Source: Shewanella fidelis ATCC BAA-318
Lineage (GTDB): Bacteria; Pseudomonadota; Gammaproteobacteria; Enterobacterales; Shewanellaceae
Assembly: GCF_000518605.1 (NCBI RefSeq)
Contig: NZ_KI912461.1
Span: forward strand, 124,001-188,000
Length of the DNA: 64,000 nt
Direction of reading: 5' to 3'
In this document: positions 60,879 to 64,000 of the stretch, piece by piece
How positions within the stretch are numbered: position 1 is the stretch's first letter
Layout of the letters: each line of letters starts with the position of its first letter
The notes under the pieces: generated by a model
What the model saw: the letters and a program-made list of their open reading frames with translations, nothing else
The model's database searches: none
What the model was told of the DNA's origin: nothing
Translations under genes and position numbers: made by a program

Positions 60879-62444
60879 TTACAGCCCGTAAGTGTAACTA
60901 GCACCCAGTCCTAATGGGAAACCTAACGCCCAATAAGCCAGTAACCACACACTCCAAATAGATAGCAGCGCTAAACTAAATGGCAGCATCATAGAAATCA
61001 GTGTACCGATACCAATATTCTTCACATAACGCTGACAATAAACAACAACCAGCGGGAAGTAAGGCATCAGCGGTGTAATGATATTTGAGCTTGAGTCGCC
61101 CACACGATATGCCGCTTGTGATAGATCCGGGCTGATATTAAGTTGCATCAACATAGGCACAAGAACCGGACCAATCAATGCCCACTTCGCCGATGATGAC
61201 CCCACAAATAGGTTCACAAACCCCACGAGTATGATCATGCCAACAACGGTAATTTCAGCCGGCAGGTTAAGTGCTTTAAGGCCACCAGCACCTTCAACCG
61301 CAATCAGCGCACCAAGGTTAGATGCCGAAAACGCTGCCACAAACTGTGCACAGAAAAAGGCCATAACGATGTAATGCGACATACCATTCATCGACTTAGA
61401 CATGGCTTGAACAACATCGCCTGAAGTCTTAAAAGCACCTGTCATATAGCCGTATACTAGGCCTGGCAACATAAAGAAGATAAAGATCAGCGGCACAATT
61501 GCTTGCATCAATGGCGCTTTAAAGCTCGTTAAAGAGCCATCTGTATCTCTAAGGGTCGATGTTTCTGGCACTGTCAGTGAAAAGAAAGCAACAATCGCAA
61601 CTAACATCACTAACGTTGCGACACGAAACGCTTTAATTTCAGATGGCTTTTCCTCTTCCATTGCAGGAAGATCCACCTCGTCACGGTTAACTTTATGAGT
61701 ACGGTTTAAACGCGGCTCTAATACTTTATCTGTTAGATACCAAATAAGTAACGTGATAGGAATACAAGATGATGCCGCGAAGAACCAGTTATTTAATGGG
61801 TTAACTTCAATATTAGGGTCAACAATTTGTGCAGCTGCCTGAGTAAAACTTTGCAGTAATGGGTCAATACCAGAAGGAATAAAGTTAGCGCAGAAACCAC
61901 CAGATACACCAGCAAACGCAGCAGCAATACCCGCTAATGGATGGCGACCGACAGTAAAGAAGATCACACCAGCAAGAGGAATAACCACTACATAGCCCGC
62001 ATCTGTGGCGGTATGAGAGATAATACCGACTAACACAACGGCAGGAGTGAGAAACTTAGCTGGGGTAATTTTTAACATGCGCTTTAACGCCGTGTTAATA
62101 AAGCCGGAATGCTCAGCAACCCCCACACCTAACATAGCCACCAGCACCACACCTAAAGGTGCAAATGCGGTGAACGTGGTGACCATTGACGTTAAAAAGT
62201 TAGTTAGCGCCTCAGCACTAAGTAGATTATTCACCACAATCGGTGAATTGGTGCGTGGATCTATAGCATCAAAGCTTACGCCCGATAACAGTGCCGATAA
62301 CGCCCACACTGCAAACATTAAAATCAAAAATAGCATTGCAGGATCCGGTAACTTATTACCTACTCTTTCAATGCTATCTAACGCTTTACCCAACATCCCT
62401 TGTGGCCCTTGATCTTCAAGCGCCTGTTTATCTGCTTTCATCAT
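60879..62444 (-). CDS. AbgT-family transporter
   Basis: This 521-residue inner-membrane protein has about 12-13 helices or hairpins. Typical blocks are LPDPAMLFLILM, FAPLGVVLVAMLGVGVAEHSG, GIISHTATDAGYVVVIPLA, NLFVGSSSAKWALIGPVLVPM and YRVGDSSSNIITPLMPYFP. Family members take up p-aminobenzoyl-glutamate or export antimetabolites such as sulfonamides (MtrF/YdaH). Which applies here is unknown. The hydrophilic N-terminus (residues 1-30) is cytoplasmic. Single gene with terminators on both sides. Confidence 0.93.
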   Translation of the reverse strand: MMKADKQALEDQGPQGMLGKALDSIERVGNKLPDPAMLFLILMFAVWALSALLSGVSFDAIDPRTNSPIVVNNLLSAEALTNFLTSMVTTFTAFAPLGVVLVAMLGVGVAEHSGFINTALKRMLKITPAKFLTPAVVLVGIISHTATDAGYVVVIPLAGVIFFTVGRHPLAGIAAAFAGVSGGFCANFIPSGIDPLLQSFTQAAAQIVDPNIEVNPLNNWFFAASSCIPITLLIWYLTDKVLEPRLNRTHKVNRDEVDLPAMEEEKPSEIKAFRVATLVMLVAIVAFFSLTVPETSTLRDTDGSLTSFKAPLMQAIVPLIFIFFMLPGLVYGYMTGAFKTSGDVVQAMSKSMNGMSHYIVMAFFCAQFVAAFSASNLGALIAVEGAGGLKALNLPAEITVVGMIILVGFVNLFVGSSSAKWALIGPVLVPMLMQLNISPDLSQAAYRVGDSSSNIITPLMPYFPLVVVYCQRYVKNIGIGTLISMMLPFSLALLSIWSVWLLAYWALGFPLGLGASYTYGL

Positions 62445-62585
62445 TCAACCTATTTTATTATGTCTCACATTAAACGGAACAAATGGCAGTAAATGCCATA
62501 ATGGGGCTTAATACCGAGTATTTTTATAACCTACTAGAATAAATGGCCAATCTGTATTTAAACTTAAATTGTATCGACAAAAACA

Positions 62586-62615
62586 ATAAAACCCTGTGAT
62601 TAAACAGGGTTTTAT
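62586..62615 (-). terminator. Rho-independent terminator of kdsA
   Basis: ATAAAACCCTGT-GATTAA-ACAGGGTTTTAT is a symmetric 12-bp stem, about 40 bases past the kdsA stop. Confidence 0.88.
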
Positions 62616-62655
62616 AACTTTTAACCGCTAGTTAGAAGAATAAAATACTTTACAC

Positions 62656-63504
62656 TTACTTACTAGTGTCGATTGGATCGAACGACTTAACTAAATCATC
62701 AATCGCTTTCATTTGAGTTAAGTAGTTCTCTAATTGATGCAATGGCAGTGCACATGGACCATCGCACTTAGCGTTGTCAGGATCTGGGTGAGCTTCAATG
62801 AACAAACCAGCTAAACCTAACGCCATTCCGCTACGTGCAAGCTCAGTTGCTTGAGCGCGGCGTCCACCAGCACTATCGCTTCGTCCACCAGGGCGTTGCA
62901 GCGCATGAGTTGCATCGAAGATCACCGGGTAACCGGTTTGCTTCATTTCATCCATACCAAGCATATCAACAACTAAGTTATTGTAACCAAAGCTTGAGCC
63001 ACGCTCACACAGCATAATTTCATCATTACCTGCTTCATTAAACTTGGTGATGATATGACGCATTTCATGTGGCGCTAAAAACTGTGGCTTTTTCACATTA
63101 ATGATGGCGCCAGTCTTTGCCATCGCCACCACCAAATCAGTTTGGCGAGCAAGGAACGCTGGTAATTGAATAACATCAACAACCTCTGCTACCGGCGCAC
63201 ACTGGTGTACTTCATGCACATCGGTAATGATAGGTAGGTTGAAAGTCGACTTAATCTCTTCAAAAATCTTTAAGCCTGCTTCCATGCCTGGGCCACGATA
63301 AGAGTTAACAGATGAGCGGTTTGCCTTATCAAAAGAGGCCTTAAACACATAAGGGATCCCTAGCTTTTGCGTCACTTCAGCATAAGTCTCAGCAATTTGC
63401 ATCGCTAAGTCGCGTGACTCAAGTACGTTCATGCCGCCAAACAGTACAAAAGGCTTATCGTTAGCGATTTCAATCGAACCTAAACTAATGATTTTATTAC
63501 TCAT
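62656..63504 (-). CDS. kdsA: 3-deoxy-8-phosphooctulonate synthase (KDO-8-P synthase)
   Basis: This 282-residue aldol-type enzyme condenses phosphoenolpyruvate with arabinose-5-phosphate to give KDO-8-phosphate for lipopolysaccharide inner core. Signatures are FVLFGGMNVLES, KASFDKANRSS, YRGPGMEAGLKIF, LPAFLARQTDL, LCERGSSFGYNNLV, FDATHALQRPGG and EAHPDPDNAKCDGPCALPL. The ATG at 63504 is used. An adjacent TTG is one codon earlier. Length is near the E. coli enzyme (284). It probably follows other genes beyond the DUF819 gene, with a gap of about 70 bases. Confidence 0.98.
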   Translation of the reverse strand: MSNKIISLGSIEIANDKPFVLFGGMNVLESRDLAMQIAETYAEVTQKLGIPYVFKASFDKANRSSVNSYRGPGMEAGLKIFEEIKSTFNLPIITDVHEVHQCAPVAEVVDVIQLPAFLARQTDLVVAMAKTGAIINVKKPQFLAPHEMRHIITKFNEAGNDEIMLCERGSSFGYNNLVVDMLGMDEMKQTGYPVIFDATHALQRPGGRSDSAGGRRAQATELARSGMALGLAGLFIEAHPDPDNAKCDGPCALPLHQLENYLTQMKAIDDLVKSFDPIDTSK

Positions 63505-63573
63505 CAATCTTTTCTCTCTTCATGAGCCAAGGCCTATGCCTCAGCATTAATCAAATACACAATCGCTGCCGCG

Positions 63574-64000
63574 TTAACTCGCCACAGCTTGTAAAATCTG
63601 GCCACAAATCCATGCCATATAAGTGCCTAAAGCATAGCCTAATACCGCAAGAAGCACACCCACAGGTGCAAGTGCCGGATGGAAGGCTGCAGCGACTACA
63701 GGAGCCGATGCCGCACCACCAACGTTAGCTTGGCTACCCACTGCCATATAAAACAGCGGTGCTTTAATCAATTTTGCCACAATCAGCATAAAGCTAGCAT
63801 GTACTAACATCCAAATCATACCAATGGCAAAGTACCAAAGGTTTTCGGTATCGGCGAGTTTGGATACATCCATATGCAAACCAATGGTTGCCACTAAAAT
63901 ATATAAAAATGCTGAAGCGACTTTTGATGCTCCCGCAGCTTCTAAGTGGCGAACTCGAGTAAATGACATCGCTAAACCAATAGAGGTTACCGTAACAATC
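63574..64000 (-). CDS. DUF819-family membrane protein (5' end outside the window)
   Basis: The C-terminal 142 residues or so of a polytopic membrane protein are seen. The frame continues past the ATG at 63969 to the window edge (TVTSIGLAMSFTRVRHLEAA), so the true start lies beyond. About four helices are visible. ASAFLYILVATIGLHMDVS, VGSQANVGGAASAPVVAAAF and HPALAPVGVLLAVLGYALGT match DUF819 (YjcL-like) proteins, whose transport function is not established. It is upstream of kdsA on the same strand. Confidence 0.85.
   Translation of the reverse strand, partial: IVTVTSIGLAMSFTRVRHLEAAGASKVASAFLYILVATIGLHMDVSKLADTENLWYFAIGMIWMLVHASFMLIVAKLIKAPLFYMAVGSQANVGGAASAPVVAAAFHPALAPVGVLLAVLGYALGTYMAWICGQILQAVAS

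Overview
The window is a chromosomal segment of a gammaproteobacterium, almost certainly Shewanella or a close marine relative. This is inferred from the gene content and order: carAB-dapB-fklB-dnaJK, proBA, paired bacterioferritins, nqrABCDEF-apbE-nqrM, luxS, rlmG and yajQ/panE, and from how closely the proteins resemble their Vibrio, Shewanella and E. coli counterparts. No rRNA, tRNA, CRISPR array, complete insertion sequence or prophage was seen. Most genes are housekeeping and lie on the minus strand.

Layout. 1-13.8 kb (minus): a SecD homologue cut by the window edge, a small exported protein, greA, carB-carA, dapB, fklB, a loiP-type lipoprotein protease, a 164-bp palindromic MITE-like repeat, and dnaJ-dnaK behind a clear sigma-32 promoter. 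14-21.6 kb: a DMT permease, a small membrane protein, proA and proB separated by an unusual insertion that leaves a second copy of the proB 3' end next to proA, a purine permease, and three small membrane proteins including a DUF3592 protein. 21.7-24.1 kb: an AT-rich accessory patch with three small unrecognised genes (one ankyrin-like), a tandem pair of 114-bp repeats and a possible decayed ribbon-helix-helix gene. 24.1-31.3 kb: an M17 aminopeptidase, pepD, dinB with a LexA box, and a chemoreceptor. 31.5-41.2 kb: two complementary bacterioferritin subunits behind FNR-like and Fur-like sites, the complete Na+-NQR operon with its flavin transferase ApbE and maturation factor NqrM, then luxS. 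41.5-54 kb: bolA, an AlkB-type dioxygenase, rlmG, a four-gene co-directional group (DUF2804 protein, fatty-acid hydroxylase, CadC-like membrane regulator, DUF2271-like membrane protein with a flavinylation-type motif), an outer-membrane barrel, yajG, a periplasmic cyclophilin, and ampG. 54-64 kb: yajQ, a VanZ-like protein, panE, an NSS amino-acid symporter with its 37-residue partner MetS, a C45 acyltransferase-type hydrolase, a PAP2 phosphatase, a DMT permease, an AbgT transporter, kdsA, and a DUF819 membrane protein cut by the window end.

How the genes work together. CarAB supplies carbamoyl phosphate, DapB serves lysine and diaminopimelate synthesis, and ProBA serves proline. DnaK/DnaJ, FklB, the cyclophilin and LoiP cover folding and envelope quality control. 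Na+-NQR needs ApbE for FMN attachment to NqrB and NqrC and NqrM for iron delivery, and all of these sit in one operon. The strongest unexplained signals are the proB-tail duplication, the repeat-bounded accessory patch near 21.8-23.6 kb, and the DxxSGAT motif in the membrane protein at 44.1-45.2 kb, which may be another target of the same ApbE.
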